Source of the DNA: a virus | Virus record (IMG/VR): IMGVR_UViG_3300025012_000029 | Coordinates: 1-64,000 of that record | DNA: 64,000 nt | Direction: 5' to 3' (one strand) | In this document: positions 49,175-58,198 of the stretch, one piece after another | How positions within the stretch are numbered: position 1 is the first letter of the stretch | Layout: each line of letters starts with the position of its first letter | Translations under genes and position numbers: made by a program | The notes under the pieces: model-generated | The model's database searches: none | The model's input: only the letters and a program-made list of their open reading frames with translations | What the model was told of the DNA's origin: nothing

Positions 49175-52132
49175 TTAAACCATATTCAATTTCATGTTTC
49201 TGTCAAAAACATTAATTACGGCACGACCAAATTCTCTACCATCTATTTGTAATATGACTGGAACCTGTGAAAAGGAGCCTTGTTTATTGCTACCAACCAT
49301 TTCAGATTGTTTTGTTTCAGAAATCTTTTTAACTATCTCTTCTTGTCTTGATAAATGTTCTACTCTGGCAGTTTGCAAACCAGATGCTGTTGCAGCAAGA
49401 CTACGAGCTGGCTCATTGACCATTGCAGCACCAATTGGTGCAGCAAGACTACGAGCTGGCTCATTGACCATTGCAGCACCAACTGCAGTTGTTTTTTGGA
49501 TGACATTTATTGTCTTATCTATTTCTTCATTTGAAAGAGCACCAATAGATTTTATAGAAGCACCTAGAGTTTTAAATGCTTCTGCAACACTCAAAATATT
49601 ATCTCCATTCATTCTTTCTATTGATGCTGTCATGCTAGCCAATGCTTGCAAGTCTGATGTTTTTACCAAAAGCAGAGCACCACTTAAAGCAAGAATTCCG
49701 AGCGTAAGAGCACCAAATGCCATTGCAATAAATGGAAATCCAATTGAAGACATAGCAAGTGCACCCATAGCAAACGATAGACTCGTTATTCCCAAAGCAA
49801 CGGAAGGAATTGCATCAATGTTATCAACAATTGTCTGGATGAGAAAAGTAAATGCTTTTACAAACAAAGCCATTCCACTTGCTGCAAGTGCCACACCAGC
49901 ACCAATCATTAAAAATGATAAACCAAATGCTAGCAACGGAATAGCTGCTGCTGCACCAGCACTTACCATAATTGCAGCTAGTGCTATTAATGTTAATGAA
50001 AATACACCCAACGCAGCAACTACACCCCAGATTTGTTCTGGTTTGAGTTCAACGAAAGCACCAACAAATTGTGCCATACCTAATGCTGCAATTGCAATAC
50101 CAGCCCCAACCATAAGAAACGCAAAACCAAATGCTAAAATAACTGGAACTGCAGCTTTACCTTTTTTACCTATATCTGCTAAAGCATTTGCTATTCCACC
50201 AGAACTTTTTGCTGATGTTGCTGCAGCTACAGAATGTGCTTTTTCAGCAGCGGCTAGTGAATTTGTTGCAACCGTTTCTGCTACTTTTTTCCCTGTCACA
50301 AAAGTTGTTATGGCAGCATATGCAGCCTTGAGATTTGTGCCGGCTGCCATAATTACATTCCATGCAAGTTTAGCTTTGGATAAAGCATATATTGCTCCAG
50401 TAATTCCAATCAGCGCGGGTCCTAAAACACCACGAGCCATATCATTTAATTTTAGAAACTTTTCTATTACCCATGTTATCGCATTTAATAGCGGCATAGC
50501 AGCTCCAGACAAACTTTCTATTATTTTTGTTAGTTTTTCTTGAGCACTTGTCGCGCTTTGAGCATATTTTGTAATTGTTTGAGTAGACAAAGCATAAGCG
50601 TCAGCAGATTCTTTAGCTTCTTCAAAAGATTCAGCCGAAGTTCCGAAAAGTCTGCTAGCTTCGTCCATATCTTTGATACCGGCAGCAGAAGCAATTGCCA
50701 TTCTTTCAAATTTGCCCAACTCATTAAAATTTCTTCCAGAAAGAGAGATTGAGTCCCTGAGCATATCAATTCTTTCAGACTCTGATGCGCTCAATAAATC
50801 TACAGAGTTCAATAAATTTCCACCTAGCATGGCATTTAATTTTCCAGCGGCAGTGGCGGCGCCTTCAAAAGTGTCAAATTGTTGAGAAATTCCTATTAAG
50901 CTTTGAACAGAAATGCCTGTAGCTTTAGATTGAGCTGCCAATTCTTTGAATATTTGAATAGATTGTTTTCCATATTGCGCTAATTGAGGTATTGAAGACG
51001 TAAATTGATCCGCCAACATACCAGGGCTCAATCCCAATTCAGTGGCAGTAGCAGCAATTTCTTTTTGAGCATTAACAGCTTCATCAATATTCATTCCTAA
51101 TGATTTTGTGGATATATCTAAATTTTTTGCTGTGCTTTGTGACGATATACCCATTCGGTCTAACATTGCTGTTGTTTTTGAAAGTTCAATTTGAGATTCT
51201 TTGCTCATTTGGTTGAAGCTTGATAGATTCGTAAATAATGCTTCAACTGCTTCTGCTGATTCTTGAAGTCCAACGCCAGCAGACAATGAACCAAAGCGAA
51301 CATCATCTATGACATCATTAAATTTACCACCTGCCCCTGTAGTCTTGTTGAATGAAGCTAAAGTTGAATCCATTTGAAAAGCTACATCACGAGTAGCAGT
51401 CCAAACATGATCGAAAGCATTAGAAAACAAATTTGTTGGATTAACAAAATCTTTAATTGTTTTTCCAACATTTGAAAGAGTTAAACCTATGCTTTGAAAA
51501 GATGATAAAGTCTGTTCTGCTTGGCCAAGCCAGGTTTCATTTTTATCTGCTGTTAATCCTAGAGATTGAATTATTCCTTTAAAAGAATCTAACTGAAGAT
51601 CAGTTATATTGGCTTCTTTTTCTCTTGTCTCTAGTTCTTCTTCACGAGCAACAGATATTTCTTCAGTTAATTTTAAAAGTCTAGTAAGGTTGCCATGTTC
51701 CCTTGCGTCTAAAACTTCCTGCTTTTCAAGTTCCTTAATTCTATCTTTGATAGAATCTCTTAATTTTAAAGCACTTTTTAATTCAGCAGCCGATTGTTCA
51801 ACAAGGGCTTTTTTTTTAACTCTTTGCTCTTCTGTAGCGGTTGCACTTAATCTTTCAAATTTAGCTGTTTTTTTCTGTATATCTTCTAAGTCTTCTTCAA
51901 TAGCTATTTGATCACGCAGTTCCTTAGTTTTACCTCTAAGTGATTCTAAGTGTTCTTTGGCATTTTTAACTTGAGACTCGCCAAAGTCAACGGCTTTTTC
52001 TCCTAAATCATTTGTTTCTTTTAAATGTTGCTTAATGAGTTTGAGAATTTCTTCTCTGGCTTGTTCATCGGATAAAACCTGTTTGAGAATATTTTGATAT
52101 TCTTTTAATTGTTCTGGAGTTAAATTAGCCAT
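49175..52132 (-). CDS. Tape measure protein
   Basis: A 985-residue protein. Residues about 1-190 form a long coiled coil, the middle is Ala/Ser/Gln-rich helical (typical of tape measures), and residues about 545-840 carry several hydrophobic segments that would insert into the host membrane on DNA injection; two of them are repeats (GFAFLMVGAGIAIAALGMAQ and GLSFLMIGAGVALAASGMAL). It sets tail length. A 48-base tandem duplication near the 3' end repeats a 16-residue unit. Its place after the chaperone-like genes at 52.5-53.5 kb agrees. Confidence 0.85.
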   Translation of the reverse strand: MANLTPEQLKEYQNILKQVLSDEQAREEILKLIKQHLKETNDLGEKAVDFGESQVKNAKEHLESLRGKTKELRDQIAIEEDLEDIQKKTAKFERLSATATEEQRVKKKALVEQSAAELKSALKLRDSIKDRIKELEKQEVLDAREHGNLTRLLKLTEEISVAREEELETREKEANITDLQLDSFKGIIQSLGLTADKNETWLGQAEQTLSSFQSIGLTLSNVGKTIKDFVNPTNLFSNAFDHVWTATRDVAFQMDSTLASFNKTTGAGGKFNDVIDDVRFGSLSAGVGLQESAEAVEALFTNLSSFNQMSKESQIELSKTTAMLDRMGISSQSTAKNLDISTKSLGMNIDEAVNAQKEIAATATELGLSPGMLADQFTSSIPQLAQYGKQSIQIFKELAAQSKATGISVQSLIGISQQFDTFEGAATAAGKLNAMLGGNLLNSVDLLSASESERIDMLRDSISLSGRNFNELGKFERMAIASAAGIKDMDEASRLFGTSAESFEEAKESADAYALSTQTITKYAQSATSAQEKLTKIIESLSGAAMPLLNAITWVIEKFLKLNDMARGVLGPALIGITGAIYALSKAKLAWNVIMAAGTNLKAAYAAITTFVTGKKVAETVATNSLAAAEKAHSVAAATSAKSSGGIANALADIGKKGKAAVPVILAFGFAFLMVGAGIAIAALGMAQFVGAFVELKPEQIWGVVAALGVFSLTLIALAAIMVSAGAAAAIPLLAFGLSFLMIGAGVALAASGMALFVKAFTFLIQTIVDNIDAIPSVALGITSLSFAMGALAMSSIGFPFIAMAFGALTLGILALSGALLLVKTSDLQALASMTASIERMNGDNILSVAEAFKTLGASIKSIGALSNEEIDKTINVIQKTTAVGAAMVNEPARSLAAPIGAAMVNEPARSLAATASGLQTARVEHLSRQEEIVKKISETKQSEMVGSNKQGSFSQVPVILQIDGREFGRAVINVFDRNMKLNMV
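49392..49487 (-). repeat. 48-base tandem duplication in the tape measure gene
   Basis: Two adjoining copies (49392-49439 and 49440-49487), identical except for a few bases at the junction, encode MVNEPARSLAAP-type repeats of 16 residues in frame. Near-identity indicates a recent event. Confidence 0.85.
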
Positions 52133-52136
52133 TCAA

Positions 52137-52454
52137 TTACCTCAGTGGCCACTTTATACCTGTTGCTCTCTCGAATTCTGAAATAGATTTATTTAGTTTT
52201 AATTTATTTCTATATGTTGATGGGTTATTTAACCCTAATTCTCTAAAAGAGTCCATATATCGCTTTTCTTTGCCAAGAACATCAGCAAAAGATGCTATTT
52301 GACTTTTATTTCCTTTGACAGAAAGGGGAATATTATAATTTCCAAACATTGCTTTTAGAATGCTTTGAATATAATTTCCAAACATTCTATACCAAAAAAC
52401 TTCATTCAGAGTTTTTTTTTGAGAAGATAAATCAATTACAATAGACTTTTCCAT
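52137..52454 (-). CDS. Hypothetical tail-assembly-region protein
   Basis: About 105 residues from the second ATG (52454); the first ATG (52463) is only two bases from the GAGG ribosome-binding site. The protein is basic with YRMFGNYIQSILKAMFGNYN and GLNNPSTYRNKLKLNKSI. It lies between the chaperone-like genes and the tape measure. No family recognised. Confidence 0.5.
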   Translation of the reverse strand: MEKSIVIDLSSQKKTLNEVFWYRMFGNYIQSILKAMFGNYNIPLSVKGNKSQIASFADVLGKEKRYMDSFRELGLNNPSTYRNKLKLNKSISEFERATGIKWPLR

Positions 52455-52494
52455 TAGACACATGCCCTCTGTGAATAAGTAGTGTTTTTATGAA

Positions 52495-52692
52495 TTACTT
52501 TCTGTTTTTGCTTTTAGCTTTTTCCATTGCCTCTTTTTCTTTTTCAAGCTTCTTTACAACTTCCCCAGTCCAATAGTTGCGAAGCCCAATGGGCAAATTC
52601 CAGCTTTCAAAAACAGAAAAACCGGCATGATACTTCAAATCTAAAACTTGATCGTATACTGATTTTATATATTTGTCATTGAGGCCAAAAAA
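52495..52692 (-). CDS. Downstream half of a candidate +1 frameshift pair (tail assembly chaperone/gp51-like)
   Basis: From the T7 run the +1 frame reads FFGLNDKYIKSVYDQVLDLK and on to a Lys/Glu-rich helix, about 65 residues. The only start is a TTG at 52749 buried in the upstream gene with no good ribosome-binding site, and the part after the T7 run looks conserved ('FYGLNxxY...LPxxxRxWxxxxxxKE'). This resembles how lambda gpGT is made as an extension of gpG. Expression is therefore probably by frameshift from the gene at 52676. Confidence 0.55.
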   Translation of the reverse strand, partial: FFGLNDKYIKSVYDQVLDLKYHAGFSVFESWNLPIGLRNYWTGEVVKKLEKEKEAMEKAKSKNRK

Positions 52693-53524
52693 ACTCGGCT
52701 CTAAAGGGAATCGCAACGCGAGAAAACGTGCCGCAAGCTTCACACTCAAAATCTTGTCTTAAATCAAGATTCGGTATTATTCTTGCGTATTCCTCCCTAA
52801 CGAATTTTGAATGCTTTGCCAGCATCTCTTTATCAACATATTTTTCTATTGTTTCTCTATTTTTATCACCATCGATAGAGACAATGATAGCCTTGAGCTG
52901 ATCCCTCAAGGGAGATTCTGGTAAATTATGTTTTTTCTTATTCTCTGCTCTCATCTGAAGAGAGCGTTCGTCATTGCCAGTAAGCATTTTCAATTCGAGT
53001 TTAATGTCAGTATTTGGTAAAGTTATTTCAAATGTTCCATCACCTGAAATTAAAATATCTTCAGCTACCTCTTTTGGCTTAACTTCTCTGAGATCAAATT
53101 CGTGAGGTGCTCTTGTTCCGCACGCAGGACAGACTACATTTGTTTTATAAATTGGATCATATCCAATCATTCTAGCTGACATGACGACGGCATTTTTATC
53201 GCCAACAAACATTTCATCTACTTTAATTCTTTTATCAATAAGAAGACCTTGAATCATTCGTTCTAAAGCAATGCCCTTTTGAAGCAACGTTTTTGATGTT
53301 AAAATTTCCTCATCAGCGGCCGTCATGTGGCGAATTTCAACAAATTCAATATTATGAAGAGGATGATCTAATGAGTAAAATTTACCTTTCGTCGGCAGAT
53401 CTACTGCTTCTATGGGACTTGGAAATGATAAATTTGAGTTTATTTTTGGATCAATTTCTGGATCTGAAATTATTTTTTTGTTTTCATTTAATTCTTGACC
53501 CATACGATCAGTGTTACGTGACAT
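52676..53524 (-). CDS. T4 baseplate-hub-assembly/tail chaperone-like protein with zinc finger
   Basis: A 282-residue protein. SFPSPIEAVDLPTKGKFYSL followed by VEIRHMTAADEEILTSK is the pattern of the T4 gp26-like family ('LPSxGxxY... xxxxMTxxEExxLxs'). CPACG near residue 132 and CEACG near 265 form a CxxC pair likely to bind zinc. It lies directly upstream of the frameshift partner and then the tape measure, the usual place of tail assembly chaperones. It probably binds the tape measure during tail assembly. Confidence 0.65.
   Translation of the reverse strand: MSRNTDRMGQELNENKKIISDPEIDPKINSNLSFPSPIEAVDLPTKGKFYSLDHPLHNIEFVEIRHMTAADEEILTSKTLLQKGIALERMIQGLLIDKRIKVDEMFVGDKNAVVMSARMIGYDPIYKTNVVCPACGTRAPHEFDLREVKPKEVAEDILISGDGTFEITLPNTDIKLELKMLTGNDERSLQMRAENKKKHNLPESPLRDQLKAIIVSIDGDKNRETIEKYVDKEMLAKHSKFVREEYARIIPNLDLRQDFECEACGTFSRVAIPFRAEFFWPQ
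52687..52693 (-). other. T7 slippery run (candidate +1 frameshift site)
   Basis: The zero frame reads GAG TTT TTT TGG CCT CAA TGA. Slipping one base forward on TTT TTT keeps perfect Phe pairing and continues as GGC CTC AAT GAC, the downstream frame. The zero-frame stop is three codons beyond the run. Confidence 0.5.
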
Positions 53525-53580
53525 TCAATATACCTCTTTTGGTATTGTAGAACAAAAGAAGAAAATTTTTAAGAAAAAAA

Positions 53581-54174
53581 TTAAATGTTGCCTTCTGGCA
53601 AGGTTACGCCACCTTCTTGTTTAAAGGTACAGTCAGCAAAATCATATACCAAAGTAACATCCAATGCCATCATATCTTCGGAATCATAATCAAGTTCACC
53701 GAATTCTATATCTTTTATCCAGCATCCATGTAATCGCCATGTTTCTACTGAATCTCCATTATGATCGAGTTGATGAATTCTAGGTGTTCCCAATGCTCTA
53801 ACAGACGCACTTTTTGACATTGTTCGTGCTGTTCCATCCGATGAATCGATTGGACCAGTTGGCAACTGATATCCACTTTCTTGTAAGATCTTCAAGAAAA
53901 TGTTTGTAGTGTTGGGAGAAATAACATCTGCTACAGAAAAAGTAACTTCCTTCCATTTAATTTTTCCTGGGTAACTGAAAGTATGGTTTAAAAACTTATG
54001 CTCGGTCACCGACACTTCAAATCCTGGCTTTTTGACTTTTTTGATGAGATATTCTTGTATATCGAGAGCGGCCGTTTCGTCATCATTATCGACTTCTCCA
54101 CCAATAGAGAGAATAAATGTAAATTTCCTCTTGGGTTCCAACCCACCTTCTGAATAGTCTGACCAAAAAGCCAT
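53581..54174 (-). CDS. Tail tube protein (gp19-like)
   Basis: A 197-residue beta-rich protein with KRKFTFILSIGG, KKVKKPGFEVSVTEHKFLNH and FSYPGKIKWKEVTFSVADV, matching the gp19-type tube subunit ('KxPxxxxxxxxHxFlNHxFxyPGrixWxxvxxtlxDp'). It forms stacked hexameric rings inside the sheath. The position after the sheath gene is as in T4 (18 then 19). Confidence 0.88.
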   Translation of the reverse strand: MAFWSDYSEGGLEPKRKFTFILSIGGEVDNDDETAALDIQEYLIKKVKKPGFEVSVTEHKFLNHTFSYPGKIKWKEVTFSVADVISPNTTNIFLKILQESGYQLPTGPIDSSDGTARTMSKSASVRALGTPRIHQLDHNGDSVETWRLHGCWIKDIEFGELDYDSEDMMALDVTLVYDFADCTFKQEGGVTLPEGNI

Positions 54175-54217
54175 AATTGTTATCTCCTATAATTTAGATA
54201 GTTACTAACTGTATTTT

Positions 54218-57067
54218 CTAGTCCTCAAAAGCACTTCCAGCACTAGTAATTACAAAATCCATCGCAATAAACTCAATTGCTCTAGCAGGCTTCAAATAAA
54301 TCTTGGCATACAAAATATTTCTATCTCTCAAATCTGCTGTAGTCGTAGTCTCATCAAGTATCACTTTATACTCTTCTAATCCAAATCGTGCCTTGACTCC
54401 ATCAAGGAACGGCTCAACTCGATTCAAGAATCTATCCCAAGTCGACTGAACATTTTGATCAAACAAAATAGTTGCTGCCATCCTAGAAATTTCAACCTTC
54501 AAATGGTTCATCAATAAACGAACATTAATCCTGTCTACTGCTGATGGAACAACTTGAAGTGTCTTTTGTCCAAATACAACAATTCCTTCTGCTGGGAAAG
54601 CAGCAATTGGATTAATATTAACTTCATAAAGTTTATCTCTCTCGCGAGAAGAAAGACGTTGCTTAATTCCTGTAACTGAAATTCCAGCAGCTCCCTGAGT
54701 TAGACCGCCACGAGTGAATCCAGCCGGAGCAAACCATAATTCTGATTTATTTTCAGTATTTGAAAGAACACCAAGGGCAATGACTGAAGGTGGCACCCAA
54801 ATACCAGCACCTGTTTCAGTATCTCTAATTTGAACCCATGGATAATAAGCAGAACCATAGCTATTATTTATAGCCCTATTTTTGAGATTAGATACCGTTG
54901 TATCAACATCTCCACGATTTGCTGTTGAGGCATCGCCACTGATATTCTCTGTTGTTGGAACATACCCGCCTTCAAGATCAATGATAGCCATAGCATCTCT
55001 ACGGTTTTCAGCGACGTTGAGAATGTGATCTGTAATCCCCGTATTTGTAATTCCAGGAGCAACAATCTTATTACATTCTACAACCTCTGGATCTGCTACT
55101 GTATCGATAGCGCGTTTTACGCTATTGAACTCATAGCTGGTTGTCTGTGTTTGTCCGGACATAACTCTATTATTGAATGGTTCTTTTTCAACAACATCAA
55201 CGCCATCAAAACCTCCAACAAGAGGCATTGTAAATCTATCAAATCCAGCGTCGAGCACAGCAACATAAGAACCAGTTTCAGCCGTGAATGATGTTCCAGC
55301 TCCACGGGAACCGGATGTCCATTGCGCATCTACAGTTCCAAGACGTTTTACATCATCAAGAGTAAAAACAAATGCGTGTTCTAGGCTTGAATTGGAATCT
55401 GGATCGTCTTCGAGTCCTTCTGGTAATTTACGAAGCACATCTCCATAACTATTTTCAAATCTAATGCTATTCTTTCGTCCTGAATCAATTCCGAAATACG
55501 CTTCTCTCGGAGTTGAAACTGTTCCTTCTCTCGTTGTAGAGCGAAGGGGAAGGGTTGGAAATACGAACGAACCAGTGAATGGAACACTGCCAACATTCAT
55601 AAATACAGAGGCATTGGCTTTTGAATTTACAACATCAGCATTTCCTGCCGCAAAGACACCAGTGAAATCATTTCCAGAAGTGGTTGAACCAAATGTTTGA
55701 GCTTCGGAAGCACCAGATACAATTGTATATCCTTTAAAACGAACTGGTCCCAAGAAACCAAATGGAAGAAGTTCTTTATGTGTTGCGCCAGCATTTACAT
55801 CTGGATTTACATCAACATAAACATATCGAGATTGATTTGGATAATCTCCAAATTCTCTAAATCTTCTTTCTACATCATCCCACTGCATAAATTTATCGCC
55901 AATCTTTTTGGCAATATATCCCGGAGAGAATGGATTGAGATTACATCCTGTAAACCTCTCAACAACTTGAGGAGCATTATCATTATCTTTAGCTGTTCTA
56001 ATGACAACTGTAAACGTTCCATATGGATCTTCTTGATTCAAAGAAGATTTAATGTCTGCGATAGAAATCTTTAGATTTTTATGTTCCCACTCTCCTGAAT
56101 CGTGCGATTTGAGTCGAAAGAGTTTGGTCATATTCAGAGGATTAAAAGAAGGTCCTGCGGCATTCAAATCTTGAGAAATAACCCAACCAGTTTTGGCAGG
56201 AGACATATCCATCTCTTGATCATTTTGATTTATTGTTCCACTTTGAAGTGAAAGAATCACACCATATTGTCCGCCCGAAGAACTTCCAGATATAAGATCG
56301 GCAATTGAACGATCAAATGTTTCGCCCAAGAAATATTTCTTTCTTTGACTTGTTTGTGTAATAGATGAGTTGAGAAGTGTTGGATTTGTATTAAACACGC
56401 TTCTAATATATTTCTTTGAACTTGTATTGAAGTTAAAAGAAACTGTATCAGTTGTTGTGCCAGAAGAATTTTTAACCAATGCCTTGAGTTCTTTATCTGT
56501 TCCTTGGCTCGCAATCAAAACGGCTGTCCCTGTTACAGCTTGATTATTGCGATTACTTCCTGAAAGTTCAATTGAACCTTCAGAAAGATAAAAAATAGCA
56601 GCTAATGAACCAGTATTGGCAGACGTAGCAGATCCAGAATCAATTAAGAATAAACCAAATGCGCCACCTGTCCCAAGCGTAGCGTCATGAGATGAACCAA
56701 CTGCCCAACCAGCAGCACCAGCGGCAGTGGCATCAGGATGTTCAGCACCTAACAAACGGATAAATGTTAAAACATTGCTATTTTTCAAATGTGCTTGTGC
56801 AGCATATGCAGCATAAGTTGGAGCTAAACGATTTCCATCTCTCCATACATCTCCACCATTACCACCAGCAATAGGATTACCAAATATTTCAACAAATTCT
56901 GAAAATGAACCCACCGTTACTGGTCGAAGCGCTGGTCCTCTTTCAGTACGTCCAATGACAACAGGTCCTATACCTTTTCGGACACCTGGAAGGCGCGAAT
57001 TGTCTACTTCTGCTATTTGAATTCCTGGTGAAACGAATTTAAACTTTGTAAAGTTGCTGCCGGCCAT
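54218..57067 (-). CDS. Tail sheath protein (gp18-like)
   Basis: A 949-residue protein starting with SPGIQIAEVDNSR and VVIGRTERGPALRPVTVGSF, the standard N-terminus of contractile sheath proteins. The C-terminal region (LMNHLKVEISRMAATILFDQ, then FLNRVEPFLDGV, and the IYLKPARAIEFIAMDFVI strand) is the conserved interlocking domain. T4 gp18 is 659 residues, so this one carries large variable insertions in the middle (residues about 150-560), exposed on the tail surface. It contracts to drive the tube into the host. Confidence 0.93.
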   Translation of the reverse strand: MAGSNFTKFKFVSPGIQIAEVDNSRLPGVRKGIGPVVIGRTERGPALRPVTVGSFSEFVEIFGNPIAGGNGGDVWRDGNRLAPTYAAYAAQAHLKNSNVLTFIRLLGAEHPDATAAGAAGWAVGSSHDATLGTGGAFGLFLIDSGSATSANTGSLAAIFYLSEGSIELSGSNRNNQAVTGTAVLIASQGTDKELKALVKNSSGTTTDTVSFNFNTSSKKYIRSVFNTNPTLLNSSITQTSQRKKYFLGETFDRSIADLISGSSSGGQYGVILSLQSGTINQNDQEMDMSPAKTGWVISQDLNAAGPSFNPLNMTKLFRLKSHDSGEWEHKNLKISIADIKSSLNQEDPYGTFTVVIRTAKDNDNAPQVVERFTGCNLNPFSPGYIAKKIGDKFMQWDDVERRFREFGDYPNQSRYVYVDVNPDVNAGATHKELLPFGFLGPVRFKGYTIVSGASEAQTFGSTTSGNDFTGVFAAGNADVVNSKANASVFMNVGSVPFTGSFVFPTLPLRSTTREGTVSTPREAYFGIDSGRKNSIRFENSYGDVLRKLPEGLEDDPDSNSSLEHAFVFTLDDVKRLGTVDAQWTSGSRGAGTSFTAETGSYVAVLDAGFDRFTMPLVGGFDGVDVVEKEPFNNRVMSGQTQTTSYEFNSVKRAIDTVADPEVVECNKIVAPGITNTGITDHILNVAENRRDAMAIIDLEGGYVPTTENISGDASTANRGDVDTTVSNLKNRAINNSYGSAYYPWVQIRDTETGAGIWVPPSVIALGVLSNTENKSELWFAPAGFTRGGLTQGAAGISVTGIKQRLSSRERDKLYEVNINPIAAFPAEGIVVFGQKTLQVVPSAVDRINVRLLMNHLKVEISRMAATILFDQNVQSTWDRFLNRVEPFLDGVKARFGLEEYKVILDETTTTADLRDRNILYAKIYLKPARAIEFIAMDFVITSAGSAFED

Positions 57068-57118
57068 TGTTGAATTCTCCTTCAGTAAGATAAAATAATG
57101 CTAATTATTAAAATCTTC

Positions 57119-57169
57119 TTATTTAAATAGTACAAAAAACAACGAACGGAACGCTTTCTATTAAAATAG
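57119..57169 (-). promoter_or_regulatory. AT-rich CTATTTWAATA repeats upstream of the sheath gene
   Basis: The - strand has CTATTTTAATAG (57169-57158) and CTATTTAAATAAG further downstream, 5' of the sheath gene. They resemble T4 late -10 elements (TATAAATA) loosely. Tentative. Confidence 0.25.
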
Positions 57170-57198
57170 ACCTAATGGTATGTTATGATTAAAAAATA

Positions 57199-57362
57199 AT
57201 GAAAAAATGCTCTAAATGTAAAGTTGAAAAAATCTGAATGAATTCCACAACAGAAACGATAGAAAAAGTGGCAAATGTTCAAAATGCAAAAAATGTGCTT
57301 TGAAATATAGAAAAGAGTATTACAGTAAACCCGAAAAAAGAAAACATAAGAAAGGGCAATAG
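57199..57362 (+). pseudogene. Frameshifted zinc-finger/HNH endonuclease remnant, antisense to the tail operon
   Basis: On the + strand ATG at 57199 reads MKKCSKCKVEKI then stops. In the second frame the sequence resumes as EFHNRNDRKSGKCSKCKKCA and on for 20 more residues, ending KHKKGQ-stop at 57360. A one-base deletion between them explains both. The intact form (MKKCSKCKVEK-xx-EFHNRN... CxxC ... KYRKEYYSKPEKR) matches the N-terminal zinc finger of phage HNH endonucleases. It is the only + strand gene trace in this arm. Confidence 0.55.
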
Positions 57363-57367
57363 GATAA

Positions 57368-58195
57368 TCACGGTTTATATTTTCCATAACCTGGAAAAAT
57401 AGGATTATCTCCCAATATTACTTTTTCTCTTGGAAATTTTATTTCTACAGCATTTTCTCTTACTGTTACATATGGATATTTTTCATTATCCCCAGCAGAT
57501 ATTAAATAACCAAAAACTTTAATCGAAATAGTCGTTTCAAATTTTCGTGACTCTTCAGTCATATCATCTAAATTATTTTCTTGTTTAAATTCTTCCTGAA
57601 TAAATGCTTCGTATTTATGTCCGTCTCTTTCCAACATAACTCTATGAACAGAACCAGGCATAGTGATAAATGGCTGTAAAATAGTATTCATTTGTTGTTG
57701 ATATTCTGTTATTATTTTAACTTCATACATAATTTCGTTGTATACTGGCTGTGGAATGCTATAAATTTCGTAAACTATTTTTTCATTTTTCTTCGAAGAC
57801 GGAAAGTTTATTTTCCCCACTTTTCTGAACGCGTCAGCATTCGCAAAATTAGCTGTTTTATCCTGCTTGATTCTTTTGGCAATTGTTATAGAACCACCTT
57901 TGTAGTCGTTGATTTTGGGAATATTGGCAAAAAATTTGCCCTTACTTTCGTTATTCTTTGTAATAGATTCTCGTTTGATACTAATAATTGGATATAATAA
58001 AGTTCCTGCTAGATCACGCTCAGTTGCGTTATCTTTGGATTGCTTATATCTCTCATTTCCTGCCCAAACAACAGGAACCTTTTCCCATCCTTTATGAGTT
58101 TCACAAAAAGAATTCATTTTATCATTTATGAAATCATAAACAGAGAAATCTATAGTTTCTAATGTAGATGGCAGTATTTGTATACGTTTTTCCAT
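57368..58195 (-). CDS. Tail completion/sheath-stabiliser-type protein
   Basis: A 275-residue protein with GWEKVPVVWAGNERYKQSKD, YPIISIKRESITK, and a C-terminal VIQPF-like stretch (QMNTILQPFITMPGSVHRVM). Such proteins lie between neck and sheath genes in large myoviruses; in T4 this place is gp15, which is also about 272 residues. Assignment to tail terminator/sheath stabiliser is inferred from place, size and general style. Confidence 0.5.
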   Translation of the reverse strand: MEKRIQILPSTLETIDFSVYDFINDKMNSFCETHKGWEKVPVVWAGNERYKQSKDNATERDLAGTLLYPIISIKRESITKNNESKGKFFANIPKINDYKGGSITIAKRIKQDKTANFANADAFRKVGKINFPSSKKNEKIVYEIYSIPQPVYNEIMYEVKIITEYQQQMNTILQPFITMPGSVHRVMLERDGHKYEAFIQEEFKQENNLDDMTEESRKFETTISIKVFGYLISAGDNEKYPYVTVRENAVEIKFPREKVILGDNPIFPGYGKYKP

Positions 58196-58198
58196 TTA

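Noticed and set aside
49194-50543. 449-codon open frame on the + strand opposite the tape measure gene
   Set aside because: Composition (Ala/Ile/Pro/Ser) mirrors the Ala-rich helical gene on the other strand; no ribosome-binding site or domain; it is antisense to a clear structural gene.
52495-52749. Independent gene starting at the TTG at 52749
   Set aside because: No ribosome-binding site, 74-base overlap with a conserved gene end, and recognisable sequence begins only at the T7 run; frameshift expression is the better explanation.
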